A DNA stretch of 23,581 bases from Candidatus Neomicrothrix sp. UBA825 (GCA_002295705.1 DBHP01000100.1:736-24316); one strand, 5' to 3'. Shown: positions 1 through 7,576, counted from the stretch's first letter. Notes: generated by a model from the letters alone, not told the origin. A program made the numbers and translations.

Positions 1-377
1 TCGCGTAGACGCTTTATTAGCACATCATCAGGTTCCCATCCGCTGGGCCACCTATTTTGAGCTAAGTAACCAGGAAACTTTTTATCAATCTCACCTCTAG
101 TTAATCCGCTAAATTCTCCCGCATCCCGCTCTTGTACTTGTGGCTCTATAAAAATATCACTCGGTTTTTTATTATGTGCATTAGCAAAAATCTCAGCAGT
201 TTCTCTAGCCCTAACCAAATCAGAAGAAGCAAGAATTGAGAAATCCGGTAATCTCTTTGCTGCTAAAAGTGCCTGCTCTTTCCCTAAGTCAGTAAGAGGT
301 GGGTTTGCTTTTCCTTGCCACCTACCCATGGCATTCCACTCAGATTGCCCATGTCGCACTAGAAGTAATTTTGTCAT
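1..377 (-). CDS. Histidine phosphatase (phosphoglycerate mutase-like), partial
   Basis: The minus-strand reading frame starts with ATG at 377 and is still open at the window edge, giving about 125 residues. The N-terminus reads MTKLLLVRHGQSEWN, and its RHG triad carries the phospho-accepting histidine of the histidine phosphatase superfamily. It continues with a PLTDLGKEQA segment and a SSDLVRARETAE segment, both typical of the broad-specificity phosphatase branch (GpgP/PhoE/CobC type) rather than of glycolytic dPGM, whose early sequence differs. The second catalytic histidine lies beyond the edge. The expected role is hydrolysis of a small cytosolic phosphomonoester; the substrate cannot be told from this part. 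It is divergent from the MoaD-MshA gene, with only 24 bases between the two starts. A histidine phosphatase also lies near mshA in mycobacteria. Confidence 0.85.
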   Translation of the reverse strand, partial: MTKLLLVRHGQSEWNAMGRWQGKANPPLTDLGKEQALLAAKRLPDFSILASSDLVRARETAEIFANAHNKKPSDIFIEPQVQERDAGEFSGLTRGEIDKKFPGYLAQNRWPSGWEPDDVLIKRLR

Positions 378-385
378 GAGTTCTG

Positions 386-395
386 ACGATAGTCT
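386..395. promoter_or_regulatory. Overlapping divergent -10 elements between the phosphatase and moaD-mshA
   Basis: On the plus strand TAGTCT (390-395) lies exactly six bases before the GTG at 402, which fits a leaderless transcript. On the minus strand TATCGT (complement of 386-391) lies eight bases before the ATG at 377. The two candidate -10 elements overlap by two bases, so the two promoters could exclude each other. No convincing -35 element is seen. This call is pattern-based only. Confidence 0.4.
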
Positions 396-401
396 TTATA
401 T

Positions 402-1883
402 GTGGCAACATTACGACTTTTCGCCTCCATAAGAGAGATAGCTGGAACGAGCTCTTTAGAAGTTGATGCAAACAATGTGTCAGATGCTATTACTGAAGCC
501 TGTGCACAATTCGGCGATGATTTTGCTGCGTTGGTTTCCTCTTGTCGCATATGGGTTAATGGTAACCCAGCTGAACCAACTGATAGCGTAACTGCACAAG
601 ATGAGATAGCGCTCCTTCCTCCGGTATCTGGAGGATCCGTCAATCATGATTCAATGCATGCGCAACATACAGGATTACACATCGCAATCCTGTCATTACA
701 TACCTCTCCTTTAGCTCAACCAGGAACTGGTGATTCCGGAGGGATGAATGTGTACATTCGTGAAGTTGCTTCTGCGCTGGCACATAGAGGGTCAACCTGC
801 ACAATCTATGTAAGAAAGTCGGATCCTGAACTTGTTGATGAAGTAGAACTTGAATCAGGAGTTCACATTGTTCAGATCGAGGCAGGAGAATATGAACTAG
901 AGAAAGAAGAGCTTTATGACATTGTTGATGTTTTCACAGACAGAGTCATGAAAGATCTACAAAAACGTAAACCTGTTGACATCATCCACGCTAACTACTG
1001 GCTATCTGGAGCTGTTGGACATAAACTCAAACATCAACTCAACATCCCATTAGTTACGACGTTTCACACATTGGGAGAAACAAAAAAGAAAAGCGGGTTC
1101 CCTGAACCTAGCGAGCGGCTTCAGGCAGAAACGGAAATCATAGGATGCTCAGATGTAGTTGTAGCTAATAGTGAGAATGAACAGGAACAACTTTGTCACT
1201 TGTATGGTGCCAACACTGATCGAGTTGAAATTGTGCCTCTTGGTGTCGAACAGGCTTTGTTCTCGCCTGGAAACCCAAATGCAGCTAAAGATGCATTGGG
1301 GCTTCCAACTGGGCCGATTCTATTATTTATTGGGCGATTACAGTCGCTAAAAGGAGTTGATGTCGCAATTTCAACTTTGCAGGCTATGGATCATGAAAAT
1401 GCCACGCTAGTTATTGTTGGCGGTGCCAGCGGGCAAGAAGGATCCTTTTACGAATCTGAAATACGTAATCTGGCAGATAATTTACCGGTTGCCAAGAAGG
1501 TGGTTTTCATTCCCCCTCAACCACATCACATTCTAAGCACTTACTACCGGGCTGCTGATATCGTTATCGTTCCCAGCCGCTCAGAATCATTCGGCCTTGT
1601 GGCTCTGGAGGCTGCAGCATGTGGAGTGCCGGTTGTCGCTTCTTCAGTTGGGGGATTGCAAAATTTCATTGAGGATGGAAAAACTGGATTTCTTATTGAA
1701 GGGTGGGATGCCGATAAATACGCCCAAGTTGTTGATTATTTGTTGTCTAACCCTTTTAAGTCAACTGAAATTGCAATGAATGCAGTTGATAAAGCTCAAA
1801 CCTACACTTGGGGGCAAACAGCTGGAAGACTACAAGAGATATATCAGTCGGTATTATCAAAAACCCTAGTTGAGTGTAGGTAA
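402..1883 (+). CDS. mshA: MoaD/ThiS-family domain fused to MshA-type glycosyltransferase
   Basis: A single open frame of 493 codons begins at GTG 402. Residues 1-78 are a complete MoaD-like beta-grasp sulfur carrier: the N-terminus is MATLRLFASIREIAG and the end is LLPPVSGG, with the diglycine at residues 77-78. A 13-residue linker follows. From about residue 92 the protein is a family-4 glycosyltransferase closely resembling D-inositol-3-phosphate glycosyltransferase: LSLHTSPLAQPGTGDSGGMN near the start, HANYWLSG, TFHTLGETKK, and an EX7E pair at E395/E403 in SESFGLVALEAAACG. MshA joins GlcNAc to inositol phosphate in the first step of mycothiol synthesis, in the cytoplasm. The YbjN-like gene follows after 5 bases, as in mycobacteria. 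The fusion is odd, because MoaD-type carriers need a free C-terminal glycine. The glycosyltransferase call is firm; the carrier's role (molybdopterin, cysteine or other sulfur transfer) is unknown. Confidence 0.9.
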   Translation: MATLRLFASIREIAGTSSLEVDANNVSDAITEACAQFGDDFAALVSSCRIWVNGNPAEPTDSVTAQDEIALLPPVSGGSVNHDSMHAQHTGLHIAILSLHTSPLAQPGTGDSGGMNVYIREVASALAHRGSTCTIYVRKSDPELVDEVELESGVHIVQIEAGEYELEKEELYDIVDVFTDRVMKDLQKRKPVDIIHANYWLSGAVGHKLKHQLNIPLVTTFHTLGETKKKSGFPEPSERLQAETEIIGCSDVVVANSENEQEQLCHLYGANTDRVEIVPLGVEQALFSPGNPNAAKDALGLPTGPILLFIGRLQSLKGVDVAISTLQAMDHENATLVIVGGASGQEGSFYESEIRNLADNLPVAKKVVFIPPQPHHILSTYYRAADIVIVPSRSESFGLVALEAAACGVPVVASSVGGLQNFIEDGKTGFLIEGWDADKYAQVVDYLLSNPFKSTEIAMNAVDKAQTYTWGQTAGRLQEIYQSVLSKTLVECR

Positions 1884-1888
1884 AGACT

Positions 1889-2362
1889 ATGACAGATGGC
1901 CTCTTCACCCCGATAGAAATGCAGTCAATCAAAGCGAAAATTGATCTATGGCTAGAGAATCGAATAGCTGAGGATGCTGTCATCAAATCAGCAGACTATG
2001 ACGCTAATGAATCTCGTTGGTATGTGAGAGTTACAGGGGAAGAAAAACAGCACTACATGATTCTGCTTACTCTCCGGCAACGTACTTTGCACTTTGAGAC
2101 CTACGTTATGCCTGAACCTGAGGAGAATAAAGAAGACTTCTACCACCATTTCCTAATGAGAAATAATAGGCTCAAGAATTTATCATTCTCAATAGGTCAA
2201 GAAAATGCAATATACCTCTCCGGCGAGTTACAGAATCAATGGATTTCTGAAGATAGCCTTGATTGGATGATCGGGAGCATATACGCAACGATTGAATTAA
2301 CATTCAAACCAGCTCTCAGAATAGGGTTTGCTTCACGGTTTTTTGGGCAGCATCCGCATTGA
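1889..2362 (+). CDS. YbjN-family protein (type III secretion chaperone-like fold)
   Basis: This is a 157-residue soluble protein with ATG at 1889, five bases after the mshA stop. The sequence matches the actinobacterial YbjN type: an N-terminal helix, then RWYVRVTGEEKQHYMILLTL strands, and a central FYHHFLMRNNRLKNLSFSIG segment typical of the group. There is no signal peptide or membrane segment. Members sit directly next to mshA in actinobacteria (for example Rv0487), which is the best support for the call. The biochemical role of the family is not established. A chaperone-like or regulatory role is only suggested by the fold. The close spacing suggests co-translation with the glycosyltransferase. 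Confidence 0.8.
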   Translation: MTDGLFTPIEMQSIKAKIDLWLENRIAEDAVIKSADYDANESRWYVRVTGEEKQHYMILLTLRQRTLHFETYVMPEPEENKEDFYHHFLMRNNRLKNLSFSIGQENAIYLSGELQNQWISEDSLDWMIGSIYATIELTFKPALRIGFASRFFGQHPH

Positions 2363-2400
2363 AACCTCACAAAAGGTTCTCAAAGCGTTTGTAAAGCTAC

Positions 2401-2406
2401 TACCTT
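2401..2406 (+). promoter_or_regulatory. Candidate -10 element of a leaderless proC transcript
   Basis: TACCTT at 2401-2406 fits TANNNT and ends six bases before the ATG at 2413. No Shine-Dalgarno sequence is visible in front of this ATG, so a leaderless mRNA is plausible. No -35 element is evident. Confidence 0.35.
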
Positions 2407-2412
2407 TACAGC

Positions 2413-3204
2413 ATGGGAAAAAAGCTTTCAATTGTAGGTGGAGGAAAGATGGGCGAGGCTTTACTCGCAGGTCTTCTATCTGCAGATTGGGCATCTCCAG
2501 AGAATATTTCAGTTGTTGAACCAGCCGAGGTCAGAAGAGAAGAACTCCAAGAGAAGTACAAGGGGGTTGAATGTTCTGAAACTTTAACAAGCTCCGATAA
2601 CTATCTCCTCGCAGTGAAACCTCAACTTGTTTTAAATATTTGTGAGGAATTAAATACTCACAATCCACGAAGAGTTATTTCAATAGCAGCTGGAGTTACC
2701 ACTCAATCAATTGAAGAGAACTTTAACTCGGACACAGCAGTCCTGAGAGTAATGCCTAATACACCAGCGATGGTCGGAGAAGGTATGTCGGCTATTGCGG
2801 CCGGGTCGTTCGCATCATCCGAAGATTTAGATTGGGCAAGCTCAATTCTTACAGCCGTAGGTGAAGTCGTCATAGTCAATGAAACTGCACTTGATGCTGT
2901 CACAGGACTTAGCGGATCGGGCCCTGCGTATTTGTTTTATCTTGCGGAGGCAATGATTCAAGCTGGAATCGCCAACGGATTAGAACCATCAGTCGCAGAT
3001 GTTCTCACACGTCAGACCTTACTAGGGGCTTCAACGCTATTAACGAAATCAGGGGTCACTCCGGAAGAGTTGCGTAACTCAGTTACATCACCAAATGGAA
3101 CTACAGCTGCCGCAATTGAATATCTTCAATCAAACGACTTCCTCTCGCAGGTTCAAAAAGCAGTCTCGGCAGCAACGGATAAGTCGAAAGAATTAGGAAG
3201 TTAA
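2413..3204 (+). CDS. proC: Pyrroline-5-carboxylate reductase
   Basis: The product is 263 residues, the normal size for ProC, which reduces 1-pyrroline-5-carboxylate to proline with NAD(P)H in the cytoplasm. The N-terminal Rossmann motif reads IVGGGKMGEA (residues 7-16). RVMPNTPA in the middle and the C-terminal signature stretches SGSGPAY and VTSPNGTT are all intact. The start at ATG 2413 puts the nucleotide-binding strand immediately at the N-terminus, as in other family members. The gene lies 50 bases downstream of the YbjN-like gene, with a possible promoter of its own. The same mshA-to-proC-to-small-regulator order is seen in mycobacteria (Rv0486 to Rv0500A). Nothing unusual is seen. Confidence 0.96.
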   Translation: MGKKLSIVGGGKMGEALLAGLLSADWASPENISVVEPAEVRREELQEKYKGVECSETLTSSDNYLLAVKPQLVLNICEELNTHNPRRVISIAAGVTTQSIEENFNSDTAVLRVMPNTPAMVGEGMSAIAAGSFASSEDLDWASSILTAVGEVVIVNETALDAVTGLSGSGPAYLFYLAEAMIQAGIANGLEPSVADVLTRQTLLGASTLLTKSGVTPEELRNSVTSPNGTTAAAIEYLQSNDFLSQVQKAVSAATDKSKELGS

Positions 3205-3232
3205 ATCTATCCGAATCTATTTGTTTCAGGAT

Positions 3233-3260
3233 TTGCACTTTTCAACAAAGCGCCTAAGGT
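3233..3260 (+). promoter_or_regulatory. Candidate promoter of the small regulator gene
   Basis: TTGCAC (3233-3238) and TAAGGT (3255-3260) are separated by 16 bases and resemble a housekeeping -35/-10 pair. The predicted start of transcription, near 3267, would leave a leader of about 23 bases carrying a GAGG ribosome-binding site (3280-3283). It lies in the 85-base gap after proC. Confidence 0.4.
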
Positions 3261-3289
3261 GACGCATCTAGAGATATTTGAGGTTACCA

Positions 3290-3487
3290 ATGCAAAAGGA
3301 AAACGCATCGCTTCCAAACTTCATGACCGTAGGTGAAGTTGCTGACCTTATGAGAGTTTCTTCAATGACAGTTTATAGATTGATAAAGGCTGGAGATTTA
3401 GGCGCGGTTAGGGTCGGAAAATCATACAGAATTCGAGAAGACGACATAAACACTTTTTTGGCTAGCCGTTACAACCAGACTGGATAG
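3290..3487 (+). CDS. BldC/Rv0500A-like helix-turn-helix DNA-binding protein
   Basis: The product is 65 residues when started at ATG 3290, which has a GAGG Shine-Dalgarno sequence at 3280-3283. An upstream in-frame TTG at 3278 would overlap that site and is less likely. The core FMTVGEVADLMRVSSMTVYR forms a MerR/excisionase-type winged helix-turn-helix, followed by the wing VRVGKSYRIREDDINTFL. Such one-domain proteins are typical actinobacterial regulators: BldC in Streptomyces controls development genes, and Rv0500A sits just after proC in mycobacteria, as here. It probably binds DNA cooperatively on direct repeats, as known for BldC; the targets here are unknown. The common label of phage excisionase is a fold similarity, not evidence of a prophage. 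Confidence 0.88.
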   Translation: MQKENASLPNFMTVGEVADLMRVSSMTVYRLIKAGDLGAVRVGKSYRIREDDINTFLASRYNQTG

Positions 3488-3524
3488 ATCCAGCGCAACT
3501 AGGCTGATGAGAAGCCTGTAGCGA

Positions 3525-3530
3525 TACAAT
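3525..3530 (+). promoter_or_regulatory. Candidate -10 element of a leaderless SAM-hydrolase transcript
   Basis: TACAAT (3525-3530) is followed by exactly six bases and then the GTG start at 3537. The distance would place transcription start on the first base of the start codon. No Shine-Dalgarno sequence precedes the GTG, which strengthens the leaderless reading. Confidence 0.5.
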
Positions 3531-3536
3531 TTAACC

Positions 3537-4394
3537 GTGGTATTGAATAATTACAGCACAGTCAGTTTCCTCAGCGATTATGGAAATAAAGACGAATTTG
3601 TCGGTGTCGTAAAATCTGTAATCCGATCAATCGCGCACGAAGCGTCCGTTATTGATATCACTCATGGAATCAAACCGCACGATATTAGGGCTGGAAGTCT
3701 TGCGTTAGCACGTGCGTCTCAATATCTTCTACCAGGCATAGTGCTAGCAGTTGTGGATCCTGGTGTCGGAGGTGATCGGCGCGCCGTTGCGATTGAAATC
3801 AATAATGGAGAATACGTTTTCGTAGGCCCAGATAATGGACTTCTTGCTTTGGCTATTGCAATGCTAGGTGATGTCACTACTGCAATTGAATTGGATAATC
3901 CCAATTTCCATATTCCGACATATTCATCGACGTTTGATGGAAGAGATATCTTTGCTCCTGTAGCTGCACACTTATGCGCAGGAGTGCCGATTAAAGAATT
4001 GGGGACTCCAATACCAGAACTTTCTCTCCAGCCCGGATTGATGCCCGTCTCCTCCGTAGAGGGAAACTTTCTTGTCGCAGAAGTTCTCTGGCAAGATCAC
4101 TTTGGGAACTTGCAACTGAATATATCTCAAGAGGATATTGAAGGCTTTAACGAAAACTTGGTTATTCATGTAGGCGATATGGTTCGCACAGTCCGAAAAG
4201 TCGAGGCATTTAATCAAATACAGGAATCAGAAATAGGAATTATTACTGACTCTTCTGGCCTCCTATCATTGTGCGCATTTGGTCGCTCTGCTGCAGAAGA
4301 GATAAGGGCTAGCGAAGGTCAACAGATAAAAATTGAAAATGGTTCACCTCCCCAAGAAACGCCAACCATGATTACAATCAAGGAAAAACCATGA
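3537..4394 (+). CDS. S-adenosyl-L-methionine hydrolase, adenosine-forming (DUF62)
   Basis: The 285-residue product belongs to the DUF62 / SAM hydroxide adenosyltransferase family, which splits S-adenosylmethionine with water to adenosine and methionine and is related to fluorinase and chlorinase. The N-terminal motif FLSDYGNKDEFVGVVKSVI (residues 11-29) is diagnostic. The catalytic triad known for the family is visible: D74 and R81 in VDPGVGGDR, and H145 in the STFDGRDIFAPVAAHL stretch. The C-terminal beta-barrel includes WQDHFGNLQLNI. No halogenase-specific feature was looked for beyond the triad, so the hydrolase call follows the family majority. The start is GTG 3537, six bases after a good -10 element. 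The stop overlaps the start of a small membrane-peptide ORF in an ATGA arrangement. Confidence 0.93.
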   Translation: MVLNNYSTVSFLSDYGNKDEFVGVVKSVIRSIAHEASVIDITHGIKPHDIRAGSLALARASQYLLPGIVLAVVDPGVGGDRRAVAIEINNGEYVFVGPDNGLLALAIAMLGDVTTAIELDNPNFHIPTYSSTFDGRDIFAPVAAHLCAGVPIKELGTPIPELSLQPGLMPVSSVEGNFLVAEVLWQDHFGNLQLNISQEDIEGFNENLVIHVGDMVRTVRKVEAFNQIQESEIGIITDSSGLLSLCAFGRSAAEEIRASEGQQIKIENGSPPQETPTMITIKEKP

Positions 4395-4480
4395 GAAAGG
4401 CAACCTCATTAGCTGTTTTTGTTCTTATTGGAATAATCCTCTTCGCAAGTTTATTGCAGTTGTTTTTTTTAGCTAGGTAA
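4391..4480 (+). CDS. Small single-span membrane peptide, 29 residues
   Basis: The ORF starts at an ATG overlapping the TGA of the DUF62 gene (ATGA at 4391-4394). AAGGA at 4380-4384 is a good ribosome-binding site, six bases upstream. The 29-residue product begins MRKATS and is then almost wholly hydrophobic (about residues 7-27, including VLIGIILF and LLQLFFL), ending in AR. This gives one membrane helix with a positive N-terminus, presumably in the cytoplasm. The combination of overlap, spacing and membrane-helix composition makes a real translated peptide plausible. I do not recognise the family and can give no function. A T-rich tract inside it could also have arisen by chance. Confidence 0.5.
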   Translation: MRKATSLAVFVLIGIILFASLLQLFFLAR

Positions 4481-4641
4481 TTTTTCTATCAACTAATTAT
4501 CAGAACAGATAAAAGCCGATAGATTTAGATATAGAAAGTGCTTTAACTCAGAATCTATACGGTTTTGGTTTGGCACGAGCGTTTCTTATCAGCGATGATG
4601 GTAATACAACAAATGGGAAGTAAAAGACAAGGAATCACAGT

Positions 4642-5889
4642 TTGTCTCTTGTAGTAGTCGGATTAAACAATAGAACTATGCCGCTCAATTTATTTGAGTC
4701 GTTTGCGGTCTCTAATGAAGATCTCCCTAAGGCACTGCTCAGTGTTAAGTCCCGAAGGCACATCAGCGAGGCCGTTCTGCTTTCCACTTGTAATCGGACT
4801 GAAGTATATGTCTTCGCTGAAAAATTTCATGGAGCATACCAAGACATTCGTGATTTCTTCTCAGATCTATCCGACCTTTCAGCTGATCAATTCAACGACT
4901 ATTTGTACGTACACTACGAGGATGAGGCAGTGAAACACCTCTTTTCTGTTAGCTGCGGTTTGGACTCTGCTGTGTTGGGAGAAAATGAAATACAACACCA
5001 AGTGAAAGTTGCCTGGCAGGCCGCTCAAATAGAAGACACTTGCGGGACAACCCTAAACGCTGCTTTTCGCCGAGCTCTTGAAGTAGGAAAGCGAATAAGA
5101 AACGAAACACATCTCACAAAACAAGCTCCATCTATAGCTCGATCAGTGATTGAGATGGCAGAAGAAAACCTTAAAGGTTTAGAGAGCAAAAATATTCTTA
5201 TCTTAGGCGCTGGTGAAATGGGCGAAGGAATGGCGAACGCCCTCTCAAAACTTGATACTGGTAAAATCGCTTTTTCAAATCGTAATTTAGAGAAAGCTCA
5301 AAAAATGTCGGAGAAATTTGGTGGTGAAGCTATTGAAATTAATCAAATACCATCCTCACTCAAAGAATTTGATTGTTTCATTTCTAGTACAGCAGCAACA
5401 GATATTCTTCTTTCGAAAGACGATCTATCACAGCACATCAGTAAACCATTACTAATCATTGACATTGCTATACCCCGCGATATAGATCCTGGAGTATCTG
5501 AAATTGAAGGTGTTTCCCTACTTGACATGGATAACCTTCAAGACTTTGTTGAACCACATCGCAAAGGACAAGAACAAGATCTAGCGACATCTCGCTTAGT
5601 TATAGGTGAAGAAACTAATCGTTTTCTAGATCAGCAATCAGCACGAAAAGTTGCCCCGCTAATCGCAGAATTCAGAGAAGGAGCAGAAGAGATTCGCCAA
5701 CTTGAATTGAAACGTTACGAAGCAAAGCTTGAGAGCCTTACTGACGAACAACGCGATGCAATTGAATCTCTCACACAAGGGATATTAGGGAAAATACTTC
5801 ACGACCCTTCTGTTTCACTCAATGAGGCAGCAGGTTCACCACGGGGTGAACGTTTAGCAGACGCACTTCGTGAACTCTTCAATCTCTAG
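4642..5889 (+). CDS. hemA: Glutamyl-tRNA reductase
   Basis: The product of 415 residues reduces glutamyl-tRNA(Glu) to glutamate-1-semialdehyde, the first committed step of C5-pathway tetrapyrrole synthesis. The catalytic cysteine C50 lies in LLSTCNRTEVY. The substrate-binding region includes the AVLGENEIQHQVK segment. The NADPH-binding Rossmann segment is ILILGAGEMGEGMANAL, and the C-terminal dimerisation helices are present. The start is TTG 4642, supported by AAGGA at 4629-4633 and by the MSLVVVGLNNRT N-terminus expected for the family. The preceding 161 bases (4481-4641) hold no recognisable gene. In many actinobacteria a redox repressor gene (rex) lies upstream; it is absent here. It is the first gene of a hemA-C-D-B-L run. 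Confidence 0.96.
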   Translation: MSLVVVGLNNRTMPLNLFESFAVSNEDLPKALLSVKSRRHISEAVLLSTCNRTEVYVFAEKFHGAYQDIRDFFSDLSDLSADQFNDYLYVHYEDEAVKHLFSVSCGLDSAVLGENEIQHQVKVAWQAAQIEDTCGTTLNAAFRRALEVGKRIRNETHLTKQAPSIARSVIEMAEENLKGLESKNILILGAGEMGEGMANALSKLDTGKIAFSNRNLEKAQKMSEKFGGEAIEINQIPSSLKEFDCFISSTAATDILLSKDDLSQHISKPLLIIDIAIPRDIDPGVSEIEGVSLLDMDNLQDFVEPHRKGQEQDLATSRLVIGEETNRFLDQQSARKVAPLIAEFREGAEEIRQLELKRYEAKLESLTDEQRDAIESLTQGILGKILHDPSVSLNEAAGSPRGERLADALRELFNL

Positions 5890-5895
5890 TAATCT
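5890..5895 (+). promoter_or_regulatory. Candidate -10 element before hemC
   Basis: TAATCT (5890-5895) begins directly after the hemA stop codon (5887-5889), and six bases separate it from the ATG at 5902. No Shine-Dalgarno sequence is visible between the two genes. An additional leaderless hemC transcript is therefore possible inside the operon. Confidence 0.35.
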
Positions 5896-5901
5896 ATAAG
5901 A

Positions 5902-6771
5902 ATGAAATTGAGGGCGGCTACGCGCGGAAGTCCGCTAGCCATGTGGCAAACAAATCACATAGCGGCGTTACTTGAACAACATGGATACCAAGTTGAACCG
6001 GTGATTGTCGAAACTGATGGGGACAAAGATCAGGTAAGTCCACTCCATGAAATTGGTGGACAGGGCATTTTCGTTAAAGAAGTTCAATCATGTGTGATCC
6101 ACGGACGAGCAGATTTCGCCGTTCATTCGCTAAAAGACCTTCCTTCAGATACACCCGCTGAACTCGTTCTGGCAGCTGTCCCAGACCGTGGAGATCCCCG
6201 AGATGCATTAGTAGGGAGCACATTAGGGGACCTCAAACCAGAAGCTAGAGTAGCAACCGGATCGATCAGAAGAAAATCTCAACTCGCTGAAATTAGGCCT
6301 GATATTTCATTCCATGAGCTGAGAGGAAATATTCATACTCGACTAGAAAAAGCTAAAAATTTTGATGCCATAATCATCGCTGCTACGGCACTAGAACGAC
6401 TGAGAGTAATTCCAGACGTTATTGAAATTCTTGAGGTTGATGTCATGGTCCCACAAGTAGGGCAAGGAGCCATAGGACTTGAATGCTTGCATGACAACTT
6501 TGATGTAATTAGTGCATTAAATAAAATTGAAAACCCATCAACTCGTAATTTAGTTGATATTGAGAGATCCTTCCTCAAGGAAATCGGAGCGGACTGCAGC
6601 CACCCAGTCGGTGCCCACGCAACTCTAGATGGAAACCAAATACGAATACGGTCTTTCCTATCAGACAGCAAAACCGGAAAAAACTTTCATGATAATAGGG
6701 TCAGTTCTAATCCCAGAAATCTTGGAAAATTAGCAGCAAACGAATTACTCAACAGATTAGAGAAGAGATAA
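5902..6771 (+). CDS. hemC: Hydroxymethylbilane synthase (porphobilinogen deaminase)
   Basis: The 289-residue product joins four porphobilinogen molecules into hydroxymethylbilane. The N-terminus MKLRAATRGSPLAMWQ is standard. The catalytic aspartate is D79 in HSLKDLPS. The arginine-rich cofactor-binding segments TGSIRRKSQL and ELRGNIHTRL are present. The cysteine that carries the dipyrromethane cofactor is C232 in GADCSHPVGAHA. All residues needed for activity are therefore in place. It starts 12 bases after hemA, and its TAA overlaps the ATG of hemD by one base, so hemC and hemD should be translationally coupled. Confidence 0.97.
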   Translation: MKLRAATRGSPLAMWQTNHIAALLEQHGYQVEPVIVETDGDKDQVSPLHEIGGQGIFVKEVQSCVIHGRADFAVHSLKDLPSDTPAELVLAAVPDRGDPRDALVGSTLGDLKPEARVATGSIRRKSQLAEIRPDISFHELRGNIHTRLEKAKNFDAIIIAATALERLRVIPDVIEILEVDVMVPQVGQGAIGLECLHDNFDVISALNKIENPSTRNLVDIERSFLKEIGADCSHPVGAHATLDGNQIRIRSFLSDSKTGKNFHDNRVSSNPRNLGKLAANELLNRLEKR

Positions 6772-7523
6772 TGTGCTCCACTCCCAACGCAAACAACACA
6801 AAGCCCACTGTTGTCATTACACGAACCCCCGGCCAAGGCAAAGAATTAATCAAAGAATTAATTGAGTCAGGCTTCAACGTCATCTCACGCCCGACAATTG
6901 AAATCGCTTTGCCTGATGACCATGGAGCCTCCCTTACAAATGCGATTCAGAGACTCTTAGACTACGAATGGGTCATTTTGACTTCCTCAAACGGTGTAAC
7001 CGAGTTTGTAAAAGCTGTAGATAAGATCGGGACTCAAGAGTTTCCTAAAATAGCAGTTATCGGATCTAGTACCGAAAAAACATTAAGTAACCTTGGTATC
7101 AAGATTAGCCTACGTCCAAATAAGCAGGTTGCTGAAGGGCTATTAGAAATATTTCCTTCTCCAGAAGCGAATAATAAAGTGCTGCTTCCTGTAGCAGCAA
7201 ATTCAAGAGAACTACTTCCCAGAGTTCTCAAGGAAAGAGGTTGGAATGTGGATCTTGTTCATTCATACAAAACAATTAAACCAAAGCAATTTGAACCATT
7301 TGATATTAATAAACTCAATGCAGATTACATAGTCTTCACTTCTCCATCAACCGTAGTCAACTTTTTAGAAATGTATGGAAAAGAGAACCTGCCCGAAAAG
7401 CTCATATCAATCGGTCCAGTAACATCAGAAGAGATTAAAAAAAGAAACCTTTCCGTATATCGTGAATCGAACCCACACGACTCAACAGGCATCCTCAAAT
7501 GTTTGCGTGATTTACTTAACTAA
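6771..7523 (+). CDS. hemD: Uroporphyrinogen-III synthase
   Basis: The 250-residue product has the two-lobed HemD pattern with weak overall conservation. Supporting segments are TVVITRTPGQGKELIKELI near the start, WVILTSSNGVTEFVKAV, and YIVFTSPSTVVNFLEM with IGPVTSEEIKK in the second lobe. The enzyme cyclises hydroxymethylbilane with ring-D inversion. The length shows that this is a stand-alone HemD; the fused uroporphyrinogen methyltransferase common in other actinobacteria is absent. The ATG overlaps the hemC stop (TAATG). The position between hemC and hemB backs the call, since HemD is poorly conserved by sequence. Confidence 0.93.
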   Translation: MCSTPNANNTKPTVVITRTPGQGKELIKELIESGFNVISRPTIEIALPDDHGASLTNAIQRLLDYEWVILTSSNGVTEFVKAVDKIGTQEFPKIAVIGSSTEKTLSNLGIKISLRPNKQVAEGLLEIFPSPEANNKVLLPVAANSRELLPRVLKERGWNVDLVHSYKTIKPKQFEPFDINKLNADYIVFTSPSTVVNFLEMYGKENLPEKLISIGPVTSEEIKKRNLSVYRESNPHDSTGILKCLRDLLN

Positions 7524-7564
7524 ACGTAACAAACGTTCTAGGTCTAACTGGAGAAACACACTCT

Positions 7565-7570
7565 TATACT
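7565..7570 (+). promoter_or_regulatory. Candidate -10 element of a leaderless hemB transcript
   Basis: TATACT (7565-7570) is the best -10 match of the set and ends six bases before the GTG at 7577. An AACGT-AACAA-ACGTT inverted repeat (7524-7538) lies just upstream in the 53-base hemD-hemB gap and could be a regulator site, but its arms are only 5 bp. Confidence 0.5.
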
Positions 7571-7576
7571 GAAGAG

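Noticed and set aside
654..1883. Separate mshA gene starting at the internal ATG 654 behind GGAGGA (630-635)
   Set aside because: The GGAGGA is the coding sequence of the Gly-Gly pair and lies 18 bases from the ATG, too far for a normal ribosome-binding site. No stop codon ends a separate MoaD gene. Internal initiation remains possible but is not supported.
3290..3487. Prophage excisionase
   Set aside because: The helix-turn-helix resembles excisionases, but no integrase, attachment site or phage gene is near, and the locus matches the chromosomal BldC/Rv0500A position.
4441..4475. Rho-independent terminator at the T run 4461-4470
   Set aside because: The only stem before it is a 4-bp GCAA/TTGC pair, too weak, and the tract lies inside the small membrane-peptide ORF.
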